DNA of 63,371 nt from positions 1 to 63,371 of the forward strand of contig WFNR01000091.1 in the NCBI GenBank assembly GCA_015488485.1, written 5' to 3'. The stretch's first letter is position 1. Each line of letters opens with the position of its first letter. The notes below the pieces were generated by a model that ran no database searches, was not told where the DNA came from, and saw only the letters and a list, made by a program, of their open reading frames with translations. Source of the DNA: Cyclobacteriaceae bacterium. GTDB taxonomy: Bacteria > Bacteroidota > Bacteroidia > Cytophagales > Cyclobacteriaceae. A program made the translations under genes and the position numbers. This document shows, in pieces, positions 43,123 to 51,689 of this stretch.

Positions 43123-44490
43123 ATGAAATATAAATCACAACGAGTAGCTTATTGGTTCTTTGCACTGAGTATGCTACTTATTATCCTGCAAATTACCTAT
43201 GGCTTTATCATGGCCTTTGCCCATTATGGCATGGACGGCCTGCACAACTGGATACCCTTTAATGCCGCCCGCACCACCCATATCAACCTGCTGGTAGTGT
43301 GGTTGCTGTCAGGCTTCATGGGGGCTGCCTACTATATTATTCCCGAAGAAGCCCAGCGTGAGCTGGTAAGCGTAAAATGGGCCTATATTCAGCTCATTTC
43401 GTTTGCCATAGTAGGCGTAGTGGCGGTTATCGGCTTCCACTTCAACTGGTGGGAAGGCCGTAAGTTTTTGGAAATACCCCGTCCGCTGGATTACCTGGTA
43501 GTGGTAAATGTGCTGCTCTTCCTGGGCCTGATTCTGGCCACCTTGTACAAGGGCAAAACACAAACCACCACCGCCATGGTACTGGCTATGGGACTGGTGT
43601 TTGCTGCCCTGCTTTATTTGCCGGGTATGATCTTTTTCGATAACCAGGCCCTCGATTCTTTCTTCCGCTGGTGGGTAGTACACCTGTGGGTAGAAGGTGT
43701 ATGGGAGTTGATCATGGGTGGTATCCTGGCCTTCCTTTTGATAAAGCTTACCGGGGTTGACCGTGAGGTAATTGAAAAGTGGCTTTATGTAATCGTAGGC
43801 CTTACTTTCCTGTCGGGCATTCTGGGTACCGGCCACCACTATTATTATATCGGCACTCCGAAATACTGGCTGGTAATTGGTGGTATTTTCTCGGCCATGG
43901 AGCCGCTGGCTTTCCTGGGTATGGCCTTGTTTGCCATCCACATGTACCGCAAGGGCGGGCGTAACCACCCCAACAAAATTGCCTTGTCGTGGACATTGGG
44001 CACCGCCATCGTGTCGTTTGCCGGAGCCGGATTGCTGGGCCTGGCCCATACCCTGCCGCAGGTAAACCTCTATACACACGGCACGCTGGTTACCGCCATG
44101 CACGGCCACCTGGCCTTCTGGGGCGCCTACGGCATGTTGGTATTCGCCATGATCTCTTATGCCATGCCGCTAATGACAGGGCGCAAGGTATATGAGCAAA
44201 CCTCCAATATCTACGCCTTCTGGCTAGCCGTGATTGGTATGCTGGGCATGACCACAGCTTTTGCGGCTGCCGGTGTAGCACAGGTGTACCTGGAGCGCAG
44301 AGTGGGGCTCGATTTTATGGTGGCCCAACAGGAAATTGAGGTTCACTTTCTGGTACTTATCCTCTGTGCCACCCTGTTTACCACAGGGGTACTCATCTTT
44401 GTGTACAACTTCATCAAATATGGCCGTCCTACCGAGGAGGCCATGGCCAGCGGGGATGAGTTTGAAGCCGTACAGCCCGCTGCTGCATAA
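43123..44490 (+). CDS. norB: Nitric oxide reductase subunit B (catalytic)
   Basis: 455 residues, about twelve membrane helices, haem-copper-oxidase superfamily. cNOR features: NAARTTHINLLVVWLLSGFM near the first haem ligands, RWWVVHLWVEGVWELIMGG with the active-site His and the Glu typical of NOR, GTGHHYYYIGTPKYW for the binuclear haem/non-haem-iron centre, and MHGHLAFWGAYGMLV. The length (about 450) and separate NorC exclude the fused quinol type (qNor, about 750). Reduces two NO to N2O. A strong terminator follows before norQ. Confidence 0.96.
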   Translation: MKYKSQRVAYWFFALSMLLIILQITYGFIMAFAHYGMDGLHNWIPFNAARTTHINLLVVWLLSGFMGAAYYIIPEEAQRELVSVKWAYIQLISFAIVGVVAVIGFHFNWWEGRKFLEIPRPLDYLVVVNVLLFLGLILATLYKGKTQTTTAMVLAMGLVFAALLYLPGMIFFDNQALDSFFRWWVVHLWVEGVWELIMGGILAFLLIKLTGVDREVIEKWLYVIVGLTFLSGILGTGHHYYYIGTPKYWLVIGGIFSAMEPLAFLGMALFAIHMYRKGGRNHPNKIALSWTLGTAIVSFAGAGLLGLAHTLPQVNLYTHGTLVTAMHGHLAFWGAYGMLVFAMISYAMPLMTGRKVYEQTSNIYAFWLAVIGMLGMTTAFAAAGVAQVYLERRVGLDFMVAQQEIEVHFLVLILCATLFTTGVLIFVYNFIKYGRPTEEAMASGDEFEAVQPAAA

Positions 44491-44503
44491 TAGTTTGTTA
44501 TCT

Positions 44504-44545
44504 GCAAAAAGCCGGCTGGGTATGCCGGCCGGCTTTTTGCTTTTT
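44504..44545 (+). terminator. Terminator hairpin between norB and norQ
   Basis: Perfect 13-bp stem (GCAAAAAGCCGGC at 44504-44516 with its complement at 44528-44540), 11-base loop, then TTTTTC. Starts 14 bp after the norB stop and lies 25 bp before norQ. Probably lowers expression of norQDEF relative to norCB by partial read-through; a promoter for norQ is not obvious in the remaining space. Confidence 0.85.
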
Positions 44546-44569
44546 CTTACCTGATAAAAACAACCTGCT

Positions 44570-45352
44570 ATGAAAATTACCGAGGCACCTTACTACAGAC
44601 ATATTGGCCAGGAGGCCGAAGTATTTGAACACGCCTTTCGCAACAAACTACCCCTGCTGCTCAAAGGCCCTACCGGCACCGGTAAATCGCGCTTTGTAGA
44701 GTACATGGCCTGGAAGCTTGAGCGCCACCTGATTACCGTGGCCTGCCACGAAGAAACCTCAGCTACCGACCTGATCGGCCGGTATATTATAAAAGGCGCT
44801 GAGACCGTGTGGCAAGACGGCCCCCTGACGCGGGCCGTAAAAGAAGGCGCTATCATTTACCTTGACGAAATAGCCGAAGCCAGACCCGATATTATTGTGG
44901 CGGTACACTCCCTTACCGACTACCGCAGAATACTCTATATCGACAAACTGGGTACCGAACTGGTGGCCGATGATAATTTTATGTTGGTGGCTTCCTTTAA
45001 TCCGGGTTATCAAAAAGGCTTTAAAGAGCTCAAACCTTCTACCCGGCAACGGTTCGTATCGCTATCATTCAATTACCCCGAAGAAAAAACGGAACGGGAA
45101 ATACTGGTCAATGAAGCCGGACTGGATGAGCCCACTGCCAAAAAACTCATCAATATCGGCAACAAAATACGCAATCTCACCGAGCTGGGCCTTACCGAAA
45201 CGGTTTCTACCCGCCTGCTGGTAGATGCCGGCAAGCTTATTCAGTCGGGCTTGCCCAAACGGCTGGCCGTAAAATCGGCTGTGGTAGAGCCCCTGTCTGA
45301 CGATGAGGAAACCCTGGAAGCCCTCACCGACCTGGCTAACCTGATGATCTGA
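44570..45352 (+). CDS. norQ: NorQ/CbbQ-family MoxR-type AAA+ ATPase
   Basis: 260 residues. Walker A GPTGTGKSRFVEYMAW, Walker B IIYLDEIAEARPD, sensor regions VASFNPGYQKGFKEL and STRQRFVSLSFNYP. Works with NorD as a chaperone that inserts the non-haem iron into NorB. Placed third in the set with norD 2 bp after its stop. Confidence 0.94.
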   Translation: MKITEAPYYRHIGQEAEVFEHAFRNKLPLLLKGPTGTGKSRFVEYMAWKLERHLITVACHEETSATDLIGRYIIKGAETVWQDGPLTRAVKEGAIIYLDEIAEARPDIIVAVHSLTDYRRILYIDKLGTELVADDNFMLVASFNPGYQKGFKELKPSTRQRFVSLSFNYPEEKTEREILVNEAGLDEPTAKKLINIGNKIRNLTELGLTETVSTRLLVDAGKLIQSGLPKRLAVKSAVVEPLSDDEETLEALTDLANLMI

Positions 45353-45354
45353 CC

Positions 45355-47130
45355 GTGGAGTTTGACCAACTGATATTTCAAAAGATATTCCGCTTTTACG
45401 AGCGCAAGAAAAAGGCCGATCCGCAACTGCTGGCCCGCACCGTAAAACTGGCGGATATCAAGCCCAGGCTTACACTGCTGGCCCGCGCCCTTAGCGGTGA
45501 TGCCATTGAAATAACAGCAGCCACCCGTGAAGGCGGCTGGCAAGCCAATATCTTTTATCTGCCCGAAAAATTCTCTTTGTTGCCGACTACGCAAGACAAT
45601 CTGGCCTTCTACATCTACCGGATATGCTACCTGTACGTCCAGCGTAAGTTCAACCTCAACTGGCCGCCTGGCCGCGAAGCCGATCTGGCTTCATCACGTT
45701 TGCAGGCCAGGCTGAGCGCTCAGGAAGTATTGCCGGTTTTATTTGCGGAATTCCCGGCATTGGAAAAAATTTACCTGAAGGCCAAAGAACAATTGGCAAT
45801 ATTAGCTGCGCAAAACAGCAATGGCAAACAGCAGGAGCCTGATTATACCTGGCTCTACGGCCGCTGGATGAAGTACCTGGTACCACCACCTGCCGAAACC
45901 CTGCAACATATCAATGAGCTGAAAAAGCGGCTGGCGGAAATGGAAGTCAACACCGAACTGGCTGCCAAGGCAGCCGAGGAAGTAGAAACCATACAGGTTG
46001 ATAAAAAAGCCCAGCAGGATTTTGTACTGACTCATAATTTTGAAAAAGCCGAAACAGCCGAGGAGTTTAGCGGTGTATGGCGCGATTTTGATGGTGACGA
46101 CACCCTGAAAGATGACCAGGAAGCCCTCAGTGAACTAAACCTGCGCCATACCGTGCGGGTAGATGATCCGGTGCACTCGGTGTACAGGGCCGACTTTGCC
46201 GGTCATACCACGGCAGCCGAAAGCCGGGAAGCAGCAGCAGACAGCTTTTATCTGACTTATCCTGAATGGAACTACAAGAACAGGAGCTACCTGCCCGACT
46301 ACTGCAAGGTGTTTCCCAAGCCGGTAAGCACCAAAGAGGTGGACTATTATCAAAAGACCATCCGCCATAACAGCCGGGTACTGCTCAACCTGCGCAAGCG
46401 TTTTGCCCAGATGGACAATGTACTGGAACAAGTACGCAGGCAGCCTACGGGCGACAACTTCGATATAGATGCGGTCACCGATATGTATGCCGACCTGCAG
46501 GCACACCACACCCCCGATGAGCGTATTTACCTGGCCCAGCGCAAAAGGCGCAAAGACCTGGCCATGCTCTTTTTGCTTGACCTGAGCCTGAGCTCGGACA
46601 GCTATACGGCCGGCAATCGGGTGCTGGATGTAGAAAAACAGGTGGTTATTCTTTTTGGTGAAGTGCTCAATGAGCACGATGTGCGCTTCGAAATTGGCGG
46701 CTTCTCTTCCAAAACCCGCAATTACTGCTCCTATTTTGCCATTAAGCCTTTCGATTCGCCCTGGCAGCAAGGCCGGTATCGCGTAGGCAGTGTGCAACCG
46801 GCCGGCTATACCCGTATAGGCCCTGCTCTGCGCCATGCCGGAGCCCTGCTCAAAGAACAAGAGGCCCGTAAAAAATGGCTGATCCTGCTGTCGGACGGCA
46901 AACCCAACGATTACGACCGCTACGAAGGTAAATACGGTATCTATGATGTAAAACAAGCCTTGCGGGAATTGAATGCGGCCAATATAAATACCTATGCTGT
47001 GGCCATAGAGGACCAGGCGCGTTACTACTTGCCACAGATGTTCGGCCAAAATCATTACAACATCCTTACCAGTCCGGTAGAGATGCTGCAAACGCTGACC
47101 AAATTGTATGAAAGAATTGAAAAGAACTAA
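45355..47130 (+). CDS. norD: NorD, von Willebrand-factor-A activation protein
   Basis: 591 residues, starting at GTG 45355. The C-terminal VWA domain (about 395-591) has a MIDAS motif DLSLSSDS followed by LLSDGKPNDYDRYEGKYGIY. The N-terminal 390 residues are helical with an acidic stretch in the middle (DFDGDDTLKDDQEALSE). With NorQ it forms the ATPase-adaptor pair needed for active NO reductase. Overlaps norE by 23 bp. Confidence 0.93.
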   Translation: MEFDQLIFQKIFRFYERKKKADPQLLARTVKLADIKPRLTLLARALSGDAIEITAATREGGWQANIFYLPEKFSLLPTTQDNLAFYIYRICYLYVQRKFNLNWPPGREADLASSRLQARLSAQEVLPVLFAEFPALEKIYLKAKEQLAILAAQNSNGKQQEPDYTWLYGRWMKYLVPPPAETLQHINELKKRLAEMEVNTELAAKAAEEVETIQVDKKAQQDFVLTHNFEKAETAEEFSGVWRDFDGDDTLKDDQEALSELNLRHTVRVDDPVHSVYRADFAGHTTAAESREAAADSFYLTYPEWNYKNRSYLPDYCKVFPKPVSTKEVDYYQKTIRHNSRVLLNLRKRFAQMDNVLEQVRRQPTGDNFDIDAVTDMYADLQAHHTPDERIYLAQRKRRKDLAMLFLLDLSLSSDSYTAGNRVLDVEKQVVILFGEVLNEHDVRFEIGGFSSKTRNYCSYFAIKPFDSPWQQGRYRVGSVQPAGYTRIGPALRHAGALLKEQEARKKWLILLSDGKPNDYDRYEGKYGIYDVKQALRELNAANINTYAVAIEDQARYYLPQMFGQNHYNILTSPVEMLQTLTKLYERIEKN

Positions 47131-47701
47131 ACCGGTTGCCAGCCTCTACGAACCTCCAGGTGGTCTGCTCATCTGGATAATTGTCTTTATTGAGTTTATT
47201 ACCTTTTCCGCTGGTATCATTGTCTTTTTGTATCAACAGCAGCAAATGCCTGGCGAATTTGCCGCAGCCCGGGCTACCCTGAACAAGACCATTGGCACGG
47301 CCAATACCATCCTGCTGCTTACCAGCGGTTATTTTATGGCGGTGGCGCTGGAGGCGGTACGCCAAAACAATAACAAAGCAGCCGTACGCAACATGCTGTT
47401 CACCTTGTTTTTCGGCATGGGTTTTCTGGCACTGAAATCGGTGGAATACAGCCAGAAATTACAGCACGGCCATGTGCTGGGCAGCCAGCCGTTTTATACT
47501 TTTTACTGGTTGCTTACCGGTTTTCACTTTGTACATGTACTGGCCGGAGTGGTCATTATCAGCTATATGGCATGGGCGGTAAAAAGCTTTAGGTACAATA
47601 GCCGCAACTACGATGACCTGGCTATGGCGGCTGTTTTCTGGCATATGTGCGATCTGATCTGGTTGTTTTTATTTCCGACAATCTATTTGCTACCTTCCTG
47701 A
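47108..47701 (+). CDS. norE: NorE, cytochrome c oxidase subunit III-like protein
   Basis: 197 residues, five or so membrane helices, COX3 family (PF00510). Lacks the two extra helices of true CoxC. Seen: YEPPGGLLIWIIVFIEFITF, LLLTSGYFMAVALEAV, FYWLLTGFHFVHVLAGVVII, AAVFWHMCDLIWLFLFPTIY. NorE supports NO reductase activity in denitrifiers, but its precise role is unsettled. Overlaps norD by 23 bp and norF by one base. Confidence 0.92.
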   Translation: MKELKRTKPVASLYEPPGGLLIWIIVFIEFITFSAGIIVFLYQQQQMPGEFAAARATLNKTIGTANTILLLTSGYFMAVALEAVRQNNNKAAVRNMLFTLFFGMGFLALKSVEYSQKLQHGHVLGSQPFYTFYWLLTGFHFVHVLAGVVIISYMAWAVKSFRYNSRNYDDLAMAAVFWHMCDLIWLFLFPTIYLLPS

Positions 47702-47940
47702 TGAAAAAGACATTGACAGTCGTTTGGGTGCTCCTGGTCTTACTTACCCTTGCCATGTATGGCCTGGCTGAAGATCTGCTGCGTATTCACCTACCCGCCT
47801 GGGTCATTATGCTTATATCGGTACTCAAATTTCTGCTGGTAGGCTGGTTTTTTGTAGAGTTGCGTCATGCTCATCCGTTCTGGCGGGTTGCTTTCAGCCT
47901 TTTTATCCTGGCATTGGCGGTGGTGATAATAGCTATGTAG
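47701..47940 (+). CDS. norF: NorF, small membrane protein (COX4-like)
   Basis: 79 residues from the ATG in the norE stop codon (TGATG). Three membrane helices (VWVLLVLLTLAMYGLA, WVIMLISVLKFLLVGWFFVE, AFSLFILALAVVIIAM), cytochrome oxidase subunit IV-like family. Completes the norEF accessory pair. Last gene of the set; no clear terminator after it. Confidence 0.88.
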   Translation: MKKTLTVVWVLLVLLTLAMYGLAEDLLRIHLPAWVIMLISVLKFLLVGWFFVELRHAHPFWRVAFSLFILALAVVIIAM

Positions 47941-48060
47941 AAAGGGCATTTTACCACTTACGGCACTATCAGCAAGCCGGCTCCAACATGGTTTCTTCAT
48001 TCCATATACGGCTTTTTATCTGATCATCAATATAAACTATAAACTTATAATAATTATCGA

Positions 48061-48092
48061 TTTGTTCTATATATTATAAAAATCTATCTTTG
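48061..48092 (+). promoter_or_regulatory. Consensus Bacteroidota promoter of the peroxiredoxin gene
   Basis: TTTG at 48061-48064, 20-bp spacer, TATCTTTG at 48085-48092: an exact match to TTTG-N20-TAnnTTTG. Starts a transcript separate from the nor genes, with about a 35-base leader before the ATG at 48135. Confidence 0.75.
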
Positions 48093-48134
48093 TAAAAGAG
48101 AATTTTAGTAACAAACAGATAAAACACCATAACA

Positions 48135-48788
48135 ATGGAAGAACAAGAAAAAGTAACGATGATGCCTCGGATAGGCGATCAAGCACCTGATTTCGAGGCG
48201 ATAACCACCAAAGGGCCAATCAAGTTTTCGGAATTTGCCAAAGACAAGTGGGTAATCCTGTTTTCACACCCGGCTGATTTTACGCCTGTATGTACTACTG
48301 AGATGAGCGGCTTTGCCGAGCACAAGCCGCTGTTTGACTCACTGAACACCGAGTTGATTGGCTTGAGCATTGACAGCATCCATGCCCACCTGGCCTGGGT
48401 AAACAATGTAAAGGAAAAAACCGGAGTTTATTTTGACTTTCCGATCATTGCCGATTTGGATATGAAAGTATCCAAGCTTTATGGCATGCTACAGCCCAAC
48501 GAGAGCGAAACGGCAGCCGTGAGGGCGGTATTTTTTATAGATCCGGCCAAGAAAATCCGCCTGATCATGTACTATCCGCTCAATGTGGGCCGTAATATGG
48601 ATGAAATAATCCGCGTGCTGGTAGCCCTGCAAACTTCCGACAAGCATGGCGTAGCCTTGCCGCTCAACTGGAAGAAAGGTGACAAGGTAATAGTACCGCC
48701 CCCCAAAACTTTGGAAGAAATGCAGCAGCGGCTCGAAGACGACTCCTGCGAGCGCATTGATTTCTATCTCTGCAAGAAAGAGATATAA
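48135..48788 (+). CDS. Prx6-type (1-Cys-like) peroxiredoxin
   Basis: 217 residues. AhpC/TSA fold with the peroxidatic Cys53 in HPADFTPVCTTEMSGFAEH, and the long C-terminal domain (about 160-217) of the Prx6 subfamily (RVLVALQTSDKHGVALPLNW, VIVPPPKTLEEM). Two more Cys lie at the end (DDSCERIDFYLC), which could serve in disulfide recycling. Detoxifies hydrogen peroxide, organic peroxides and possibly peroxynitrite, a product of NO stress, fitting its place beside norCBQDEF. Has its own promoter and a terminator shared with the miaA 3' end. Confidence 0.93.
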   Translation: MEEQEKVTMMPRIGDQAPDFEAITTKGPIKFSEFAKDKWVILFSHPADFTPVCTTEMSGFAEHKPLFDSLNTELIGLSIDSIHAHLAWVNNVKEKTGVYFDFPIIADLDMKVSKLYGMLQPNESETAAVRAVFFIDPAKKIRLIMYYPLNVGRNMDEIIRVLVALQTSDKHGVALPLNWKKGDKVIVPPPKTLEEMQQRLEDDSCERIDFYLCKKEI

Positions 48789-48811
48789 GTTTGCTTCTTA
48801 TAGTTACAAAG

Positions 48812-48839
48812 GCCGGGGTTCTTAGCTCCGGCTTTTTTT
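48812..48839 (+). terminator. Terminator of the peroxiredoxin gene, inside the miaA 3' end
   Basis: Stem GCCGGGG (48812-48818) with CTCCGGC (48825-48831), including one G-T pair, loop TTCTTAG, then T7. The last codons of miaA (minus strand, ending at 48822) are encoded by the right arm and T-run. Confidence 0.75.
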
Positions 48840-49763
48840 ATTGCCTGCCTTTTGTAATACTTCCTGCAACATTGCCTCCCGCCCGCTAGTAGCATCGAGC
48901 CAGTGCAGGCTATAGCCTTTTTTCTCCATCCGCCTGAACCAGGTCATTTGCCGTTTGGCAAACTGGCGGATAGCAATATTCAGGCGCTCCACCATGTAAT
49001 CATAGTCTATTTCACCGAGTACATAGAGTGTTACCCAGCGGTACTCCAGACCGTAATATAGCAACTGCTCGGGTTGCAGCCCCATATCCAGTAGCTTATT
49101 AACTTCCTCAATAAGGCCGTTTTGCAGGCGCTCTTCCAGGCGCTGCCTGATACGGGCCATTACTTGCTGGCGCGGCAGCGTTACCACAAAAATATCAGCA
49201 GGCAACGGTTTACTCTTTTTGGCCGGCAAATTGTGAGTCTGCAGATACTGCGAAATCTCCACCGCCCGGATAAGTCGCTTGGTGGTGGTCAGCGAGGTAA
49301 TATTCAACTGTGCTGCCAGCTCCGGGCTGATCATGCTCATCAGCCGGGCTTTGGACTCATCGGCCAACTGCTGGCGGAGCGCCTCATTTACCGGCACAAA
49401 AGCATAAGGGTTGCCCTCCAGCACCGATTCGATATATAGGCCACTGCCCCCGCACAAAACCGGCTGCTTGCCAGCCGCCACTATCTGTTTGTAAACCTGC
49501 TCAAAATCGCGTTGATACTCCTTGATATTATACTGTTCGCCCGGCTCCTTGATATCAATCAGGTGATAAGGAATCTGGTGGCCGGCTATATAGTAGTCCT
49601 GCAGGTCTTTGCCGGTACCGATATCCATCTGGCGGTACACCTGGCGCGAATCGGCATTGATGATTTCGCCATCCAGGGCGTGTGCTACGGCCACCGCCAG
49701 ACGCGTTTTGCCTACTGCTGTTGGCCCCGTTATTACTATTAGTTTTTTCGTATTGCCGGTCAT
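48822..49763 (-). CDS. miaA: tRNA dimethylallyltransferase MiaA
   Basis: 313 residues from ATG 49763; the frame opens with TTG three codons earlier, but ATG gives a 4-bp ATGA overlap with the upstream gene. Transfers dimethylallyl to A37 of tRNAs reading UNN codons. P-loop VITGPTAVGKTRLAVAVA, the catalytic ADSRQVYRQMDIGTGK block, PYHLIDIKEPGEQYN, and the C-terminal FAKRQMTWFRRM. The last residues (KKSRS) are encoded by a terminator hairpin serving the opposite strand. Confidence 0.96.
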   Translation of the reverse strand: MTGNTKKLIVITGPTAVGKTRLAVAVAHALDGEIINADSRQVYRQMDIGTGKDLQDYYIAGHQIPYHLIDIKEPGEQYNIKEYQRDFEQVYKQIVAAGKQPVLCGGSGLYIESVLEGNPYAFVPVNEALRQQLADESKARLMSMISPELAAQLNITSLTTTKRLIRAVEISQYLQTHNLPAKKSKPLPADIFVVTLPRQQVMARIRQRLEERLQNGLIEEVNKLLDMGLQPEQLLYYGLEYRWVTLYVLGEIDYDYMVERLNIAIRQFAKRQMTWFRRMEKKGYSLHWLDATSGREAMLQEVLQKAGNKKSRS

Positions 49764-50530
49764 CGCTGCCAATATATCTTTATCAGCTTGATATTACCTC
49801 TGTTGCTGACAACCTGCCACCCTGCCGACAGGTTAGAGTCCCGTTTAGGATAATGCCGCTGGCAATGAGCCACATCCAGCCAGAATTCCTGAGGTGGCGT
49901 ATCGGCTGCTTTTTCAAAACCGATTTGCAAAAATCCGCGCCCGTCCGACCATTCCTTATCTACATAAGTCATTATATGCCCGGGCTGATATTCCCTGACA
50001 AAGGCCTCAATCAGTTTGCTCAAACCGCCCACCACCGTATAGCCACCTGCCCCGGCATAGCGGATCAGCTCGTGCGATAAATAGGTGCGGCCTTTGTACT
50101 GCACCGGACAGCTACGTCCGAAGCCGGCCACTGCTACCAACTCACCCTGGTAGGTCAATCCATAGCGATATTTGGTTTTGGTGGGCATAAGTAAATGATG
50201 GGTTGCAATAAAAGCATCAAACTCACCCCTTGCCGGCCGTACTACCTGCGTACTGCGTGCATGAATACGCTCGTTTAGCCCCAGCAGGGTAGCCAACCGC
50301 GCCAACACCACGTGCTGGCGGGTATTGAACACATCCTCCCACAGGCGGATGGTAAAAGTCTCATCCTCAAGCTGAGCAAGGGGCTGCCACACCCTGGCAG
50401 GCAGCGAACAGGCGGGTATAAAACGAATCTGCAAATTTTCAGCAACCAACAAATGGTCGTCAGCCTTGAATTCATATGGAATATGCCTGGCATCAAGAAA
50501 GGCCGTTATAGCTTTTTCAAAAACAAGCAC
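49760..50530 (-). CDS. Conserved protein of unknown function
   Basis: 256 residues, no signal peptide or membrane helix. Not recognised. The core PTKTKYRYGLTYQGELVAVA, GFGRSCPVQYKGRTYLSHEL and LIRYAGAGGYTVVGGLSKLI, then VDKEWSDGRGFLQIGFEK, resembles a phage/prophage group of small proteins with a GNAT-like or Hef-like core, but I would not assign an activity. Its stop overlaps the miaA start (ATGA), and it starts 5 bp after the histidine kinase stop. It is therefore the middle gene of a three-gene run and may have a tRNA- or nucleotide-linked role by position only. Confidence 0.65.
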   Translation of the reverse strand: MLVFEKAITAFLDARHIPYEFKADDHLLVAENLQIRFIPACSLPARVWQPLAQLEDETFTIRLWEDVFNTRQHVVLARLATLLGLNERIHARSTQVVRPARGEFDAFIATHHLLMPTKTKYRYGLTYQGELVAVAGFGRSCPVQYKGRTYLSHELIRYAGAGGYTVVGGLSKLIEAFVREYQPGHIMTYVDKEWSDGRGFLQIGFEKAADTPPQEFWLDVAHCQRHYPKRDSNLSAGWQVVSNRGNIKLIKIYWQR

Positions 50531-50535
50531 AGGTA

Positions 50536-51510
50536 CTAAGCCGGGAATGATACAACAAAGGTGCTCCCTACCCCTTCGGTACTATCTACATCAATTTTAC
50601 CATGCAGCTTTTCGAGCAGGCGCATCACGATCACCAGGCCTATGCCGGAAGACTTACCCGCAGTTCCCTCGCCTTCCAGTTTTTTATAGCTGCTGAATAG
50701 CCTTTTTTGATCGGCCTGACTAATGCCGGGGCCTTCATCCATAATACTCACCTGCATCAGGTTGTCCTGTTTGCGAAGGTCCACCTTTACCGTGCCACCC
50801 TCGGGAGAAAAGTCAATAGCATTCTGTAAAATATTGGAAATAATCTGCTGAAAGTAATGCTTATCGGTATTGATCGGTAGTGGTTCATCCGGGTGGGTAA
50901 AAGAAATATTTACTTTCTTTAACTTTGCGGCCGGCTCATGTATAGCCACCGATTTGGCCACCAGTTCTACCGCATCGTATTCATGCAGGGCAAGCTCGTG
51001 CAGTTCCGATTCTATCTTATGCACATCGAGCATCACATCTACCATATTGGCTGTATCGGCCGCTACCTGGCTTATCATTTCCAGATATTGCAATTGCTCC
51101 GGAGTTAGATTTTCTTTCTGCAGTTTGATTAACTCCACCAGCCCTTGCATGTTACTTAGCGGGGCTTTCAGGTCGTGCGCTACCACCGAGAGGGTATTAT
51201 TTTTTTCAATATTAAGCTCCTCGAGGGTTTCGTTCTTTAGGGCCAATTCCTCGTTTTTGGCAGCAATTTCATCATGCTGTTTCTGGATAATACGGTATTG
51301 TTTTTTTAGTTCACGATACGCCTTAACCACGAAAAACAATCCAAAAATGGCCACAAAAGCAAAAACCACAACCAGAATTACCACCAGTTTTACCTGGTCA
51401 TCGGAGAAAGCCGGGTCGTCAACCGGGGTAGCCGATTGCGAAGCCTGTAATAACACAGTAAAAACTGCTGCCAGAACCTGTCCGATATAAGAGCCACTAA
51501 TAGAGATCAT
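50536..51510 (-). CDS. Membrane sensor histidine kinase
   Basis: 324 residues. Possible signal peptide (to about 26), a short periplasmic part, one membrane helix near 40-63 (VVILVVVFAFVAIFGLFFVV), and a coiled coil to about 105. HisKA with the H box LSVVAHDLKAPLSNMQGL; HATPase with N box NILQNAIDFSPEGG, DEGPGISQADQKRLF and SSGIGLVIVMRLLEKLHG. There is no sensor domain of note and no response regulator adjacent. First gene of the run with the unknown gene and miaA. Confidence 0.92.
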   Translation of the reverse strand: MISISGSYIGQVLAAVFTVLLQASQSATPVDDPAFSDDQVKLVVILVVVFAFVAIFGLFFVVKAYRELKKQYRIIQKQHDEIAAKNEELALKNETLEELNIEKNNTLSVVAHDLKAPLSNMQGLVELIKLQKENLTPEQLQYLEMISQVAADTANMVDVMLDVHKIESELHELALHEYDAVELVAKSVAIHEPAAKLKKVNISFTHPDEPLPINTDKHYFQQIISNILQNAIDFSPEGGTVKVDLRKQDNLMQVSIMDEGPGISQADQKRLFSSYKKLEGEGTAGKSSGIGLVIVMRLLEKLHGKIDVDSTEGVGSTFVVSFPA

Positions 51511-51645
51511 TAAAAATAATTCTAAATCGCAAAAAGATTAAGCCATTTCCCGACCTAAAAATATATAAAATATCCCCTTTTTAAAATCCACCGGCTATTA
51601 TTTATCTCATTCACCAACCAATGGGGCAAAATGTAACTGAGTGTT

Positions 51646-51653
51646 TATCTTTG
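51646..51653 (+). promoter_or_regulatory. Probable -7 element of tyrS
   Basis: TATCTTTG matches TAnnTTTG exactly, 36 bases before the ATG. No clean -33 TTTG at 19-21 bp. Confidence 0.5.
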
Positions 51654-51689
51654 CCCCTTTAATCAACTGAAGCGACACCGGAAAACAGC

